A stretch of DNA of 64,000 nucleotides from Sinomicrobium kalidii (lineage in GTDB: Bacteria > Bacteroidota > Bacteroidia > Flavobacteriales > Flavobacteriaceae). Both the position numbers and the translations under genes were made by a program. The notes beneath the pieces were generated by a model. The model searched no databases. It was not told the DNA's origin and saw only the letters and a program-made list of their open reading frames with translations. The stretch is from contig NZ_CP089211.1 of NCBI RefSeq assembly GCF_021183825.1, forward strand, positions 930,001-994,000. The letters are read 5' to 3'. Shown piece after piece: positions 29,801-34,650 of the stretch. Positions within the stretch are counted from its first letter, which is position 1, and each line of letters starts with the position of its first letter.

Positions 29801-32640
29801 ACAGAAGGCGTAAACACCACCTCGATCTGTTCGGGCCCGTTCAATACGGATACCAGATTTACCAAAGGTACTACATCACCTACCAGCACGCCGTTACGTA
29901 CGGCCTGGATACCCACAAAACCAAGCACTTCCAGCAAGCCGGATTCCGTACCCAGCTTAATGTGCAATGCATCTCCCGCAGCGGGTTTGGTCGCACAATC
30001 CTCAAAGCTCAATCTTTGATAGAACGCGCCTACTTTTACTATGGTAAAGGTAGAATGGGTACTCGGGTCGCCATCCACGGCAAGCTCCGGGTTTTCAACA
30101 CCACCGATGGCCAGGTTGTCCTGGCTGCAGGCATACACCCGCTCCCGTGCTCCTTCTGTCGGAGGGAGGTTGATCCCTACCGTTACCGGGTAACGTACCG
30201 GTTCGGTAAGGCCGTCACGGGTGATCTCTATATAATAAGTTGTATTTGTATTTAAGGCAGGAGTTGTATAAGTAAGTCCCGTTGCTATGGGCGTTCCGCC
30301 TTCAGCATCGGCAAACCATTCGATAGTATCGGATGGGCTTACCGGGCTCAGCTCCAGATTGGCCGCTGTACCCGGTGCTACCAGGTTGCCCGAAACATCG
30401 GGCATGCCGTAACGAAGTCTTGCGCCGTATATCCGTATATTGGTCAATGCGGATGCCAAAGCCTCGAATTTTACCCGGACACGATCAAAGTCTGCCCCGG
30501 CATCAAAGGTTATTTTATAGCGGTCCGTTGTTCCGGGCACCAATTCTATATTAACAGGCTCTGACAATGAAATACCGTCTCCGTTAGCCGTTGGCCCGTT
30601 AAAACTTTCAAGGGTCAGTCCGCCAAGTACCGAGAAATCAACCAGGCCTCCGCCTATACCGATCTCCACTTCGATCTGGTCGCCGTTCAATCCGGTAAAC
30701 GGGAAAATCAGGTCCTGCCATACACCTCCGGCTACACCTACCGTAGCATTGAGTTCGGCATAATTGTCAGGGTCACCGTCTACAGAAAATCCGGGATTTA
30801 CCACATCACATAAAGCACACAAGGCATCCTTATCCCATTCCTGGTTATTTGCATGGAAAGGGCTTACGGGATCGGGGAATTCCCCTCCGGGCACATTCTC
30901 CGCACGGTCCAGTTCATACACATACAGGCCGTCAAAAGCACTGGCCAGTCCCGCATCAAGCGACACTTCTATCCGGTTGAACGGCACATTCACCGGGTAG
31001 ATCAACTCATAAACATCTGTAGTCCCCGGGAACAGCGATAGCTGTATCAGTTCCGGGTCTAAAGTCAATTCGCTGTTGGCGTCATTATCATTATAGGTTC
31101 GTATCCGAATATTGTCTGACAATAACGAAGCGTCTATTACACCGCCTTCCTGCTTCTGCAGCAACACCCTGACCCCGTCACCTTCTTTGGACACGGTAGG
31201 ATACAAAGCCGTAATACTGGCATAACCGTCAGCTATGGCCAGGTCGGCACGCAGATGCGCAAAAGTAGCATCATCCCCATCAAAGGCAAGCTCAACATCA
31301 TTCACAAAATTAGCAGTACTGCCAATAGTGCCTGTACCGGTCAACACATCCACCGGGTGGTTTACATCTACAGTACTTGTTGCTGCCTGGTAAAAATAAG
31401 CTTCATATATATTGAGATCGGTAGCAAAACTGTCAAGAGACAATTTAGTGATCTGTACCCCGTCGTAAGGCACTCCGGGGTCAAATACAATCTCGTATTC
31501 ATTGGCACCGTTAAGCGCGGATATCAGGTTTACCAGGGGCACGGCTTCTCCTACAAGTTTCCCGTTACTAACCGCCTGAATACCTACAAAGCCAAGCGCC
31601 TCCAGTAATCCCGGAGGTGTCCCTATTTTAACATGCAGCTTGTCCCCCAACTGAGGTTTTACCGCACAATTTTCAAAACTAAGCCGTTGATAAAACGCTC
31701 CTACCTTCAGAATAGAAAATGTAGAAAACGTCCCGGGATCACCATCCACTGCAAGTTCCGGGTTTTGTACCCCGCCTACGACAAAATTATCCTGGGTACA
31801 GGCATATACCCGTTCCCTGGGGTCCCCGTCCGCGATCGGCGGCCTGGGCACGCCTACCATTATCGGATAACGTTCCGGCTGGGTAAGCCCGTTGCGGGTG
31901 ATCTCTATATAATAGGAAGCATTGGCAGTTAAGGCCGGGGTCGTATAACTGTTCCCCGTAGCCAGGGAAGTCCCTCCTTCGGCATCGGTAAACCACTCTA
32001 TATTGTCTCCTGCACTTACCGGAGACAACCCGATTGTTGTGGAGCTCCCGTATTCCGCAGTAGCCCCGGTAACACCGGGCATTCCGTATTTTATTCTCGC
32101 TCCGTAAACCCTTATATCAGCACCAAGTGCGGCAAGAGCCTGGAATTTCACCCGAACCCTATCAAAAGCCGCTTCTGCAGGAAAACTTACAATATAACGG
32201 TCTGTAGTCCCCGGTAACAAATACACACTTGCCAGGTTAGACAGGTTAACCCCGTCACCGTTGGCCGTTGCCCCGTTAAAACTTTCCAGGGTAACTCCCC
32301 CGAGCAAGTCCAGTTCAAACAAACCACTTCCCGAACCGATGACTACCTGAACACTGTCTCCGGCAACCCCTTGAAACGGGAATACCAGATCCTGCCATAC
32401 GGAACCACCAACGGTATTGGCCTGTAGTTGCGTATAAGTATCAGGATCGGAATCTACCGCATTTTCAGGATCGGTCACCGAACAAATCAGACAAGCAATG
32501 TCTTTGTCCGAATCTTGACTATCAGCATGGAAAGGGCTTTGTTGCGCAAATCCCAGGGTAGATTTTAACACAAGTAAAGAGAAGGCTAGAAAAAAGAACG
32601 GTAATTTGGCCTTACTCTTCAGAGTAATTTTCTTGTACAT
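11875..32640 (-). CDS. Giant modular secreted adhesin-like protein (6,921 aa) with T9SS type B sorting domain
   Basis: A single uninterrupted frame. Approximate residues: signal peptide 1-33. Discoidin-like modules follow at 50-2497: three tandem 557-563-aa blocks (50-606, 607-1169, 1170-1732), then extra units. Each block has A, B and C subdomains with NPE-n-A-(V)DGDP-n-T/Y signatures. Two Ig_7/CHU_C domains lie at 2497-2670, then ten 88-aa Ig-like repeats at 2670-3550 (SATIPEGETETFTASHDNPD). Another B-C pair and Ig_7 domains follow at 3550-4040, then four cadherin-like repeats at 4043-4413, one more 88-aa repeat, and an A unit with Ig_7 domains at 4500-4960. Eighteen cadherin-like repeats occupy 4961-6703 (NDD...VDxLAND, TYTP-n-GFEG-n-FTYT). 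DUF11 is at 6705-6825 and the type B CTD at 6826-6921 (VYNEFSPNGDGFNDTF, NRYGNLVF, LPVGTYFYVMD, SGWLYI). The architecture suggests a long surface filament for adhesion or gliding; this is inference. SprF- and PorE-like partners follow on the same strand. Domain names are from visible motifs, not a search. Confidence 0.9.
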   Translation of the reverse strand: MYKKITLKSKAKLPFFFLAFSLLVLKSTLGFAQQSPFHADSQDSDKDIACLICSVTDPENAVDSDPDTYTQLQANTVGGSVWQDLVFPFQGVAGDSVQVVIGSGSGLFELDLLGGVTLESFNGATANGDGVNLSNLASVYLLPGTTDRYIVSFPAEAAFDRVRVKFQALAALGADIRVYGARIKYGMPGVTGATAEYGSSTTIGLSPVSAGDNIEWFTDAEGGTSLATGNSYTTPALTANASYYIEITRNGLTQPERYPIMVGVPRPPIADGDPRERVYACTQDNFVVGGVQNPELAVDGDPGTFSTFSILKVGAFYQRLSFENCAVKPQLGDKLHVKIGTPPGLLEALGFVGIQAVSNGKLVGEAVPLVNLISALNGANEYEIVFDPGVPYDGVQITKLSLDSFATDLNIYEAYFYQAATSTVDVNHPVDVLTGTGTIGSTANFVNDVELAFDGDDATFAHLRADLAIADGYASITALYPTVSKEGDGVRVLLQKQEGGVIDASLLSDNIRIRTYNDNDANSELTLDPELIQLSLFPGTTDVYELIYPVNVPFNRIEVSLDAGLASAFDGLYVYELDRAENVPGGEFPDPVSPFHANNQEWDKDALCALCDVVNPGFSVDGDPDNYAELNATVGVAGGVWQDLIFPFTGLNGDQIEVEIGIGGGLVDFSVLGGLTLESFNGPTANGDGISLSEPVNIELVPGTTDRYKITFDAGADFDRVRVKFEALASALTNIRIYGARLRYGMPDVSGNLVAPGTAANLELSPVSPSDTIEWFADAEGGTPIATGLTYTTPALNTNTTYYIEITRDGLTEPVRYPVTVGINLPPTEGARERVYACSQDNLAIGGVENPELAVDGDPSTHSTFTIVKVGAFYQRLSFEDCATKPAAGDALHIKLGTESGLLEVLGFVGIQAVRNGVLVGDVVPLVNLVSVLNGPEQIEVVFTPSVNGEPIEYDGVQITKLSLDSFQTPLHIYESYFYQPATGPVDVNQPVDVLWGTGGDIASTANFVRNVENAFDGDDTTFAHLRANLAVLSEGVHITALYPTLSVEGDGVRVLLQREEGGVIDASLLSENIRIRTYNDNDANSELTLDPELIQLSPFPGTTDVYELIYPVNVPFNRIEVSFDAGLASAFEGLHVYELDRAENVPGGEFPDPISPFHATSQEPGVNGVCVLCDVVNPEFSVDGDPDNYTELNTPVGVASGIWQDLIFPFTGLNGDQIEVEIGVGGGLVDFSVLGGLTLESFNGDTANGDGISLSEPVNIELVPGTTDRYKVVFTAGADFDRVRVKFAAVLEALTNVRIYGARLRYGMPDVSGNLIAPGTAANLELSPVSPSDTIEWFADAEGGTPIATGLTYTTPALNTNTTYYIEITRDGLTEPVRYPVTVGINLPPTEGARERVYACSQDNLAIGGVENPELAVDGDPSTHSTFTIVKVGAFYQRLSFEDCATKPAAGDALHIKLGTESGLLEVLGFVGIQAVRNGVLVGDVVPLVNLVSVLNGPEQIEVVFTPSVNGEPIEYDGVQITKLSLDSFQTPLHIYESYFYQPATGPVDVNQPVDVLWGTGGDIASTANFVRNVENAFDGDDTTFAHLRANLAVLSEGVHITALYPTLSVEGDGVRVLLQKQEGGVIDASLLSENIRIRTYNNNDANSELTLDPELIQLSLFPGTEDVYELIYPVNVPFNRIEVSLDAGLASAFDGLHVYELDRAQDVPGGEFPDTGLWATQEDHGTTPICGACDVINPENAIDADLTTYSQLNMPVGLTGSVWQELSGFPFRAVQGDHIQVVLGIGSGVIDASVLGELTFQAMDGDTNVGEPVGISNLVSVNLLPGTSDQYAFVFDPDAEFDKVRVEFRSLLDLLTNIQIYGARIKLPDPNIISGNVIQPGETPTIELSPNGGTSLEWFADAEGGDPIATGNTYSPGTPLNENITYYVEISRDGFVDPQRFPVTVFATTDTWALAQNWEPFGGCLVCSVTDPENAADGDPATFATLNQTAGVAGGIQMNLFDFPLQGLLGDKIQLVVGLGGGVIDASLFDGLTLQSFNGDTANDDLADNAELIDLQLLPGSGDQYVLTFTPGADFDRLQLNSQALIDLFSNLRVYGARIQFVKPDIVSGLVTTPGTSTTVVAAPVAETSLAWYDQPEGGNLLASGNELTTPALDANTTYYVEVSRDGFVEPERYPVTVLVMDAPVAGTPTVREYADAQSNSNSILSPSIQNPELAIDGDKDTYSTLGALLLSSAWQQLTFTGELPGPDDPVHVKIGTETGLAGLLSGITLRTYNGDTPVGEPFQLSNLLNLLNGEDRADIVLPAPGEPYDGVRVTFSSVLNLGPEINIYEAYYNKPGDGVACDEPADILWGNSGGIAGGLNPVDNPENAADGDQTTFAHLRVNLGIADAKTHVTTLYQMVSVPGDSVRVVFRNEGGLLDAGLLASSFTVRTYLDNQDNGALDLDENLLKLSLLPGSGDIQVLTYPIDTEFNRIQVSLGEGLALALSSLYVYEIGRVAPSPVVAGGDAVACEGEDVTLEVDFPTENTTYNWYDAETGGNLVGTGTSFTIPAADLAIGINTYYVSVTRNGCTDEASARASVNVEVIESPVAPVVAAETVWAAPGGTATLQVDTPDPDTTYNWYDVATGGTAVATGDTYEVTNVTADAVYYVEAATAEGCASTARTAVNINVLQPPVIDPAGATITQGETASFTGTSPDGTEIVWYDPSGNEVFVGPDFTTPELPVGEHTYTATTRDPVTGAESDPVEIPVIVEPLVLAAPAVTPPSATIDEGDTQTFTATHDNPDVTFTWYDPDGNVVATTPQFTTPADLAVGDYTYTVTATDPGTGVVSDPTQVPLTVQPLGGGLLPPTVSPASATYPEGDTETFTASHDNPDVTFIWYDPDGNEVATTPEFTTPADLTVGDYTYTVTATDPNTGEVSDPASVPVTVEPAGSLASPTVTPPSATIPEGETETFTASHDNPDVTFTWYDPDGNVVSTTPTFTTPADLPLGDHVYTVTATDPNTGEESTPTEVPVTVAPAGSLEAPTVTPPSAVINEGDTETFTASHDNPDVTFTWYDPDGNEVATTPTFTTPTTLTVGDYVYTVTATDPNTGEVSSPTEVPVTVIGPDDLLPPTVTPPSATYPEGETETFTASHDNPDVTFTWYDPSGAQVATTPTFTTPADLTVGDYTYTVTATDPNTGEESIPTEVPVTVEPASGLASPTVTPPSATIPEGETETFTASHDNPDVTFTWYDPDGNEVATTPEFTTPADLPVGEHIYTVTATDPNTGEVSDPTEVPVTVESAGTLLPPAVTPPSAVIVEGDTETFMASHDNPDVTFTWYDPDNNVVATTPEFTTPADLMVGEYVYTVTATDPNTGEVSAPTEVPVTVEPVGTLVPPVVTPASATYPEGETETFTASHDNPDVTYTWYDLDGNEVATTPEFTTPADLPVGEHIYTVTVTDPNTGEVSDPTEVPVTVEQASGELLPPTVVPETATIEQGGAVTYTASTDYPNGEIIWKDTDGNEIAAGEEFTAGPGLTPGTYTYNAVVRDPDTGEESAPTQVTLNVTELPLPEDCLPAYARTYATSQTVEDGTVNNPANAVDGNLETFSTLPIPSLFATNAQTLQFAQAYSPANGDELHVRLSTVVDVSLLGSVTITLQAYNGDTAVGEPAELTGGVLLNLASGDNESDIVVPVGSPDPSVNFNAVRVEVQGALLAGGDINVHEAYVNQGVASLAECNTVEDILAGSTSGVLGGVNDVSGRANAVDEDLATAALLRQNLGVAGYVHLTTIYSAPSVPGDSIRVTLADQDAGLLDLSVARGIAIVAYKGNTPVDSVQVQEGLLSIKLLGGGNQYEVATAIDQPFDRVSVQLGGLADALAGVDVFEIERVPGISFEGNDPGDTTLEACEGGTVTLNAPADDCTTYLWYDARFGGNVIGDGNLVFELPADWEPGEHTVYVQPVRYGCEESGRIPVTINVLETPATPVVDAENVMVNPGEDATLNVVDPVDGVTYNWYDAATDGNLIDTGATITLTAVTAETVLYVEAVNDATGCISEARTMVTVSLNEPPVANDDTIFTIPNVTVNIPVLVNDEQGTAPIDPATVAIVTPAASGTTVVNPDGSVDYTPTAGFSGADSFEYTVEDENGLVSNTAMVSITVSTAPVANDDMASTNPDTPVTVDVLANDAEGTAPLVPSTVTIGTAPANGTVVVNADGTVTYTPNPDFLTGEDMFTYTVEDENGAVSDPATVTVSMNDTPVANDDMVSTTLDTPVIIPVLDNDEEGSAPLDPATVTIVTDPTNGTAVVNPDGTIEYTPNSGYLGDDTIAYTVADTNGLVSNEAGVTITVNDGPAANDDTAETERNTAVTIPILDNDIAGTSELDPATVTIVTSPANGTVIVNADGTVEYTPADGYLGDDTFTYTVEDINGLVSNEATVSVNVIRTLTPPDVVPMDVTITEGETTTLTASTDHEDVEIVWFDSDGNEIFVGEVYTTPDNLPLGDHTYDVIVRDVNYPDVVSEPTTPVVHIVPPGSLDDCTVANAQTNGTRFLCLLCSVENPENAVDGDIDSFSRLITPAAVTGAVWQELIFPNGGQAGDTITVHIGTQNSLLDLDVLGTLSVQTYNGTGGTAGDVNGNGDGATINDDTLISLSILPGGERAEVSFVAGGDFDRVRVEFAPAVSLANSSWQIYQAEVKYQQPTTLPEDTEVCLGDVAVLEAIPAANTTIRWYDAEVGGNLLSEENTYTTEPMDTVGEVTYYIAVVYNGCEDSERIPVTVNVLDAPGADDIAVSGNENPVCADEDVVLTPSSTEGTVFRWYMDADRTQLINDGDVDGDVSYAIDTNGVLIISGLNSDNSPYTYYVSVEGANGCENPAGALRDVMIEITPNAPGEDITDIVIDNVNGDGEVCLDASGSVTLTASLTASSTITNPVFHWYDGNGDPVTGGENGELVVDGLTAGTYDYSVGVSGDGYCETVEDQRKTTTFVARDDCAFITANDDTANTPVDTPVTIPVLDNDVAGDAPIDPSTVAIGTMPTSGSTVVNADGTVDYTPNTGFEGTDTFTYTVDDEDGFTSNEATVTVFVGSNGGLMAVDDEANTPVDTPVTVPVLDNDVAGNAPIDPSTVAIGTMPTSGSTVVNADGTVDYTPNTGFEGTDTFTYTVEDTDGFTTNEATVTVFVGNNGGLMAVDDEANTPVDMPVTVPVLDNDVAGNAPIDPSTVAIGTMPTSGSTVVNPDGTVEYTPDTGFEGTDTFTYTVQDTDGFTTNEATVTITVGGDNGGLMAVDDNATTPLDVPVTVDVLANDVAGNAPINEGTVAIVTDPVSGSVAVNTDGTVVYTPNTGFEGVDTFTYTMQDTDGFTSNEATVTVTVGGDNGGLMANDDTANTPVDMPVTVPVLDNDVAGNAPIDPSTVAIGTMPASGSTAVNADGTVEYTPNTGFEGTDTFTYTVKDTDGYTTNEATVTVTVGGDNGGLLANDDTAATPMDVAVDIDVLTNDTPGNAAIDPTTVTIVDMPSDGGTTDVDATTGMVTYTPSAGFEGEATFTYTMQDEDGYTSNVAMVTVTVGGDNGGLLAVDDTAATPMETPVDIDVLANDEAGNAPIDVTSVMIAGMPTQGTADVDPVTGMVTYTPDAGFEGDDTFTYTMKDEDGYTSNEATVTVTVGGDNGGLMANDDTAATPMDVAVDIDVLANDTPGNAAIDPTTVTIVDMPSDGGTTDVDATTGMVTYTPSAGFEGEATFTYTMQDEDGYTSNVATVTVTVGGDNGGLLAVDDTAATPMETPVDIDVLANDEAGNAPIDVTSVMIAGMPAQGTADVDPVTGMVTYTPDAGFEGDDAFTYTMKDEDGYTSNEATVTVTVGGDNGGLMANDDTAATPMDVAVDIDVLTNDTPGNAAIDPTTVTIVDMPSDGGTTDVDATTGMVTYTPSAGFEGEATFTYTMQDEDGYTSNVATVTVTVGGDNGGLMANDDTAATPMETPVDIDVLANDEAGNAAIDPATVVIGTMPTDGAVEVDPVTGVVTYTPDAGFEGDDAFTYTMKDEDGYTSNEATVTVTVGGDNGGLLAVDDTAATPMETPVAIDVLANDEAGNAAIDPATVVIGTMPTDGAVEVDPVTGVVTYTPDAGFEGDDAFTYTMKDEDGYTSNEATVTVTVGGANGGLMANDDTAATPMDVAVDIEVLANDTPGNAAIDPTTVMIVDTPSDGGTADVNATTGIVTYTPSAGFEGEATFTYTMQDEDGYTSNVATVTVTVGGDNGGLMANDDSAATPMDVPVDIEVLANDTPGNAAIDPTTVMIVDTPSDGGTADVDATTGMVTYTPSAGFEGEATFTYTMQDEDGYTSNVATVTVTVGGANGGLMANDDSAATPMDVPVDIEVLANDTPGNAAIDPTTVTIVDTPSDGGTADVDATTGMVTYTPSAGFEGEATFTYTMQDEDGYTSNVATVTVTVGGANGGLMANDDSAATPMDVPVDIEVLANDTPGNAAIDPTTVTIVDTPSDGGTADVDATTGMVTYTPSAGFEGEATFTYTMQDEDGYTSNVATVTVIVGGTNGGLMANDDTSVTIVDTPVDIDILANDTAGNAPIDATTVAVVDMPAEGTVDIDGTTGIATYTPGAGYIGEDTFTYTVNDEEGYTSNVATVTVTIDPAPTGPIANDDAVQVNPNSFLRIAVLDNDAEGSAPIDPATVAVVSDPAEGSFAINDDGTIDYIPDAGFVGQDSFQYTVEDVEGRLSNTATVTIDVTTNSDLAINITVDELTPSIDSNVQFTITVTNDGDQVFSDVIVDEPLPSGYEFVRAESADGDYNELTEKWTIDHIGAEGTATLTLTAKVVAVAGADYLNVVTIEASSPVDVNPDNNTAQIAVEPLLLVVYNEFSPNGDGFNDTFVIDGIQLYPNNTVRVYNRYGNLVFQTSGYNNDWDGVANKSGAIMKDDRLPVGTYFYVMDTGTGIRKSGWLYIAR
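12530..17757 (-). repeat. Coding tandem array of 18 cadherin-like repeats (about 291-294 bp)
   Basis: Eighteen copies begin near ANDD or AVDD. Most full copies are 98 aa (type X, ...VDATTGMVTYTPSAGFEG...) or 97 aa (type Y, ...VDPVTGVVTYTPDAGFEGDD...). The middle copies alternate X-Y-X-Y-X-Y and then run as X only. DNA identity between neighbouring X copies is very high (for example around 13200, 13500 and 13800). Acidic DxD and NDD residues fit Ca-binding linkers of the cadherin-like/VCBS type. Confidence 0.88.
19400..20510 (-). repeat. Coding array of four diverged cadherin-like repeats
   Basis: Four copies of about 92 aa begin at the phrases PPVANDD, APVANDD, TPVANDD and GPAANDD. They lack the GGDNGGL linker of the 18-copy array and are more diverged from one another, so they look older. 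Confidence 0.85.
21990..24630 (-). repeat. Coding tandem array of ten 88-aa (264-bp) Ig-like repeats
   Basis: Ten units each carry SATxxEGxTxTFTASHDNPDVT, WYDPDGN and YTVTATDPNTGE segments. The eight inner copies are nearly identical in protein, and the first and last are diverged, as expected for unequal crossing-over inside an array. An eleventh isolated unit lies near 19140-19400. Confidence 0.88.
27440..32500 (-). repeat. Coding tandem array of three A-B-C discoidin-like blocks (1,689-bp period)
   Basis: The CxxC head motif lies near 32490, 30820, 29130 and 27440. The two inner blocks are exactly 1,689 bp apart: the segment from about 27790 to 28745 matches about 29479 to 30425 with only scattered single-base differences, many of them silent. 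Identity then drops abruptly on both sides. Confidence 0.88.
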
Positions 32641-33354
32641 AGAACAAGGGTTTCAAGTTAAACTGATATACATCTCTCTAAACGAGAACATTATAGCGAT
32701 TAAATCGTATTTTACTATTTCATACTGTGTTTCTGCCACATTCGCGGAAGGCAACAACATGGCCACAATCTGTTCTTGCGGCACAGGACAATATGACACA
32801 CACGTCATCTGACCATCGCAGCATTACTGCCAGCAGACCGTGTCTCATAAATACATTCGTAAAAACAAGGGATAGTTTTCTCAAAAAAAGAATTGCATAG
32901 GACGGAATGGTGTCTCCGGCATCCGATTTGCGATACCCCGGATTCATTTCTCCCCTAAAGCAATAATTGAAGAAGTAATTTTTTCCCATAGCTTCTTATT
33001 AATTATATATGTATCATATCTTATAAAAGCGGGGCAGGATTTTCAATTTTCGGTTGTTGGAAACTCCTCATAAATCTCTTTTTATTAAAGACTTACAGCA
33101 GGAAATCGATTTTTTAACTGATTTCAACGATTTTTTCTTACACTTTACATTATTGCGAGTAATTTGCACGCACTAACACAATATTTTTGATCGGACACAG
33201 TTAATATAGCAGGAGTTCTAAACACCAAACCTCCTCAACGCCCCCAATAAAGGACTAAAAACATCTTACCGTAACCGCCTACTACATCAACCAACCTCTA
33301 TTAATTTTTTATGAACCCGCTCATTGAGAAGGGTATGCAATCTATTTTCTCAAC
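32641..33354. other. Divergent intergenic region between the giant gene and the repressor-like gene
   Basis: 714 nt, clearly AT-richer than the coding sequence beside it. It holds an exact plus-strand minus-7 box at 33182-33189. A short dyad ATATG-tat-CATAT at 33007-33019 might be an operator, but 5-bp arms in AT-rich DNA are weak evidence. No exact TAnnTTTG box was found on the minus strand for the giant gene. Small ORFs here were not supported. Confidence 0.5.
33182..33189 (+). promoter_or_regulatory. Minus-7 promoter element of the repressor-like gene
   Basis: TATTTTTG, an exact TAnnTTTG box. A TTG lies 15 nt upstream, shorter than the usual spacing. The leader to the ATG at 33355 would be about 160 nt. 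Confidence 0.4.
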
Positions 33355-34101
33355 ATGAGCACAAAAACTCATAAACATATGTTAAACACACCCAAATATA
33401 GACAACATTATGCGAATACACAAGAAAAAAAATCACCTGACGCGAGTTTTATTCTAAAAAAATTAAAAAATTACTTACAAGTAAGGACGAATATAGAACT
33501 CGCGGACCTTTTGGGAATTAAACCCAATACCATTTCCACATGGAAAAAAAGGAACAGTATGGATTACGAACTCATTGTTTCGGTATGCGAGAAATACGGT
33601 ATTAACCTGAATGATATTTTCTACGATAACAACACGGTCTTCGAAGTTGAAAACACCGATCAAAACACCGGTATAAGTGTTATTACCAGGGATTTACAGT
33701 ATCAATACGTTAATCACCTGGACGAAAGTTCTTTTCTGGAAAATATCCCGAGATACAATTTTCCATTTATCAACGGCAATAACATGAGGGCTTTCCAGGT
33801 TACCGGAAACATGATGTACCCCACCCTGGAAGACAACGCTATTGTAATTGGCCAACGCCTCAATTCGCCAAATGAAATCAGGGACAATAAAAATTATGTT
33901 ATTGTGAGCCAATTGCGAGGCATCTTCATCAACAGAGTGCGAATATCATACAATTCGCCCGGAGAACTTTTACTTGTTAATGACAATAAAATAATCCCCC
34001 AGGAAATAAAAATCAGTAGTGATGAAATTACGGAAGCCTGGGAAGTTAAGGCCAAATTAAGCTACTCTCTCATAGAAGAACCTGTAATACAGCAATTTTG
34101 A
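33355..34101 (+). CDS. CI/LexA-like transcriptional regulator with degenerate S24 domain
   Basis: The 248-aa protein has a phage-CI-type helix-turn-helix at about 30-90 (FILKKLKNYLQ, ELADLLGIKPNTISTWKKR, CEKYGINLNDIFYDN). A C-terminal LexA/S24-like beta domain spans about 140-235 (AFQVTGNMMYPTLEDNAIVIGQ). In active S24 proteins the motif is G-(D/N)-S-M-x-P-T; here Ser is Met153. The Lys expected in V-K-R is Asn193 (FINRVRI). Self-cleavage should therefore be lost, while DNA binding and dimerisation may remain. It is divergent from the giant adhesin gene, so it may regulate it or itself. M9 is an alternative start. AT-rich codon use differs from the neighbours and may mean transfer. Confidence 0.85.
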   Translation: MSTKTHKHMLNTPKYRQHYANTQEKKSPDASFILKKLKNYLQVRTNIELADLLGIKPNTISTWKKRNSMDYELIVSVCEKYGINLNDIFYDNNTVFEVENTDQNTGISVITRDLQYQYVNHLDESSFLENIPRYNFPFINGNNMRAFQVTGNMMYPTLEDNAIVIGQRLNSPNEIRDNKNYVIVSQLRGIFINRVRISYNSPGELLLVNDNKIIPQEIKISSDEITEAWEVKAKLSYSLIEEPVIQQF

Positions 34102-34650
34102 CCAAACTCTGCAAATAATCCCGGAAAAATCAACAATATTTTAAAATAAGAAATACTTATAAAAGTAACATGAAATATAATTTTTCGTTATTTTAATTAA
34201 AATTACCGGCCGCCTGGAACGCACACAAACGCATTTCGAAAAATGACAATACCAATGTGTCAGTCTAAAATTATCATGCATTAAAACGCAAATAATCCGG
34301 GTTGTTTTAAAATTCGTTTTTTTGACCCCGGAAAATACATAACCCGGGATGAACATTCCTGATTACACATCATAACAATAAACTATTTAAAAACACGATC
34401 GAATAAAATAAAATTATTCACCTGCAAAAACCGCCTTTTATAATTTCGGTGTAACGTCTTTTTTTTATTCTGTCGCCTCATAGCATGGCACCCGAGTCTT
34501 TCGCGCCCATATCTTTTTATTTTGCGTTTTCTGAAAAACAGGTCTCCGCACTTCGATCGCAGATAAAATTCTTTTCCTGCCCGTTGACATTTTCTTTCTG
34601 TTTTGTCCTTTCGTACTTTTTTTTGCTAATTTTACACAAAAGCAAATACC
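34102..34650. other. AT-rich intergenic region upstream of cdaA
   Basis: 549 nt with no supported gene. It contains the 14-bp perfect palindrome ATTTTAATTAAAAT at 34192-34205, which also occurs at 42507-42520. A near-consensus box TAATTTTA lies at 34627-34634, 17 nt before cdaA, but it lacks the final G. Confidence 0.5.

Noticed and set aside
12310..31932. Dozens of plus-strand frames opposite the giant gene, some over 190 codons
   Set aside because: The repeated codon pattern of the sense gene keeps antisense frames open in the same place of each repeat. Their peptides are repeats too and show no independent features.
32641..32989. Short frames on both strands upstream of the giant gene
   Set aside because: Composition is that of AT-rich regulatory spacer DNA, starts lack promoter boxes, and no domain is recognisable.
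33355..34101. Prophage remnant suggested by the CI-like regulator
   Set aside because: No integrase, attachment-site repeat, tail or lysis gene nearby; neighbours are adhesin and housekeeping genes. Transfer of this single gene remains possible.
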